Shown: positions 63,601 to 64,000 of the stretch, piece by piece
Layout: the number at the start of each line of letters is the position of its first letter
Position numbering within the stretch: position 1 is the first letter of the stretch
Source: Deuterostichococcus epilithicus
Lineage: Eukaryota; Chlorophyta; Trebouxiophyceae; Prasiolales; Stichococcaceae
DNA length: 64,000 nucleotides
Direction of reading: 5' to 3'
Assembly (NCBI GenBank): GCA_033439295.1
Contig: JAVTLE010000016.1
Coordinates: 248,001-312,000, forward strand
Notes under the pieces: model-generated
Seen by the model: only the letters and a program-made list of their open reading frames with translations
Told to the model about the DNA's origin: nothing
Database searches by the model: none
Translations under genes and position numbers: made by a program

Positions 63601-63970
63601 GGTGTTCAGCATACGAGTTTGTACGAGCAGGTGTGCAGGCGCAGAGACGACAGCACATTGAAGTGGTGCATCTGTTGCTAGACCTCGAAGAGCACACATA
63701 TCTCGCAAACCACGGACACCCAACCGAGAATTGCATCGTCAGGATGAGCACTCACGAGCCGTCCGGGAACACGAGGCTGTTGACGTCCGAAAGCAGAGCG
63801 CTCCTGTTACCAGCGCCGGGGTCCGCCGCCGAGCCGTGAACTGACGACAGGTATTGCGCAAAGCTGGAATTCCAGTACTGAAGGTACCTGCGCAGTTCAG
63901 CGACAAACGTGTGAGTCACGCAGCTGCTGCGGCTGGCCATGCGGTGAGGCCAAGCAATCCTGTCATGCAA
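57670..63970 (-). CDS. Patched/NPC1-like RND membrane protein with sterol-sensing domain (5' partial)
   Basis: Multi-pass RND-family protein, possibly moving lipids or sterols across a membrane. Minus-strand exons: near 63893-63756 and 63595-63443 (lumenal, N-glycosylation sites), 63195-63010 (helix SDIYLIAISVAIFIVLAVVF), 62600-62476 (LTGIVAIIFGIVAGYGLSML), 62346-62290 (LPYILEGIGLDVIFILV, the sterol-sensing GIGxD motif), about 62070-61915 (TNVVAFGLGAITAIPAI), 61620-61420 (helix and cytosolic Cys-rich loop), 61050-60960, 60700-60615, several lumenal exons 60380-58740, 58640-58345 (GVGAVLLVLLVHPLTTLLMM) and 58124-57670 (TATGLAVDYSVYIAVKF, the second RND GxxVDYS motif; stop at 57670). The two repeats of TM2-6 with GIGLD and GLAVDYS are diagnostic. 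The N-terminus is beyond the window edge. Substrate is not evident. Confidence 0.88.
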
Positions 63971-64000
63971 AAGAGTCAGCGAAATGGGGCTGGCTGGCCG

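Overview
This is a nuclear genomic window from a eukaryote, most likely a green alga (chlorophyte, perhaps trebouxiophyte). The evidence is GC-rich DNA, genes split into many small exons, a plant-type SnRK2-like kinase, a plant-type glutathione reductase, a ribosomal protein eL33 gene with four introns, hydroxyproline-rich-type Pro/Ser stretches, and plant-type telomere-like CTAAACCC motifs. There are no bacterial operons. Most long open frames here are chance frames in GC-rich DNA. Genes were rebuilt by joining exons at AG/GT (sometimes GC) boundaries with matching phase and recognisable peptide sequence.

Layout: (1) 1-3552, + strand: C-terminal half of an ERMP1/Fxna-like ER membrane metallopeptidase. 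(2) 6067-9311, +: intact SnRK2-like kinase. (3) 12617-16405, +: broken glutathione reductase copy (stops, frameshift, missing middle exons). (4) 17552-34601, -: a very large multi-exon membrane/extracellular gene with Pro-rich and Thr/Pro-rich stalks and a multi-helix C-terminal half; a TRP/Flc-like channel is the best guess. (5) 34651-35325: three tandem 225-bp repeats. (6) 35529-36402, -: unknown ORFs with a 94-bp hairpin. (7) 36960-37695: duplicated 3' end of the eL33 gene. (8) 37690-40964, +: broken kinase copy carrying a 421-bp hAT-type MITE. (9) 44246-49246, +: intact glutathione reductase. (10) 50609-53011, -: complete eL33. (11) 54037-56429, +: unidentified coiled-coil gene. (12) 57670-63970, -: Patched/NPC1-like (RND, sterol-sensing domain) protein, 5' end outside the window.

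The main result is a segmental duplication. The block kinase - spacer - glutathione reductase - eL33 3' end occurs twice (about 6.4-16.9 kb, and 37.7-50.8 kb; the first unit's eL33 part lies at 36.96-37.7 kb). The copies decayed reciprocally: the kinase survives in unit 1 and the reductase in unit 2. The spacer between the two genes is about 97-98% identical by eye while flanking introns are strongly diverged, which suggests gene conversion. The roughly 20 kb holding the large minus-strand gene lies inside unit 1 and has no counterpart in unit 2.
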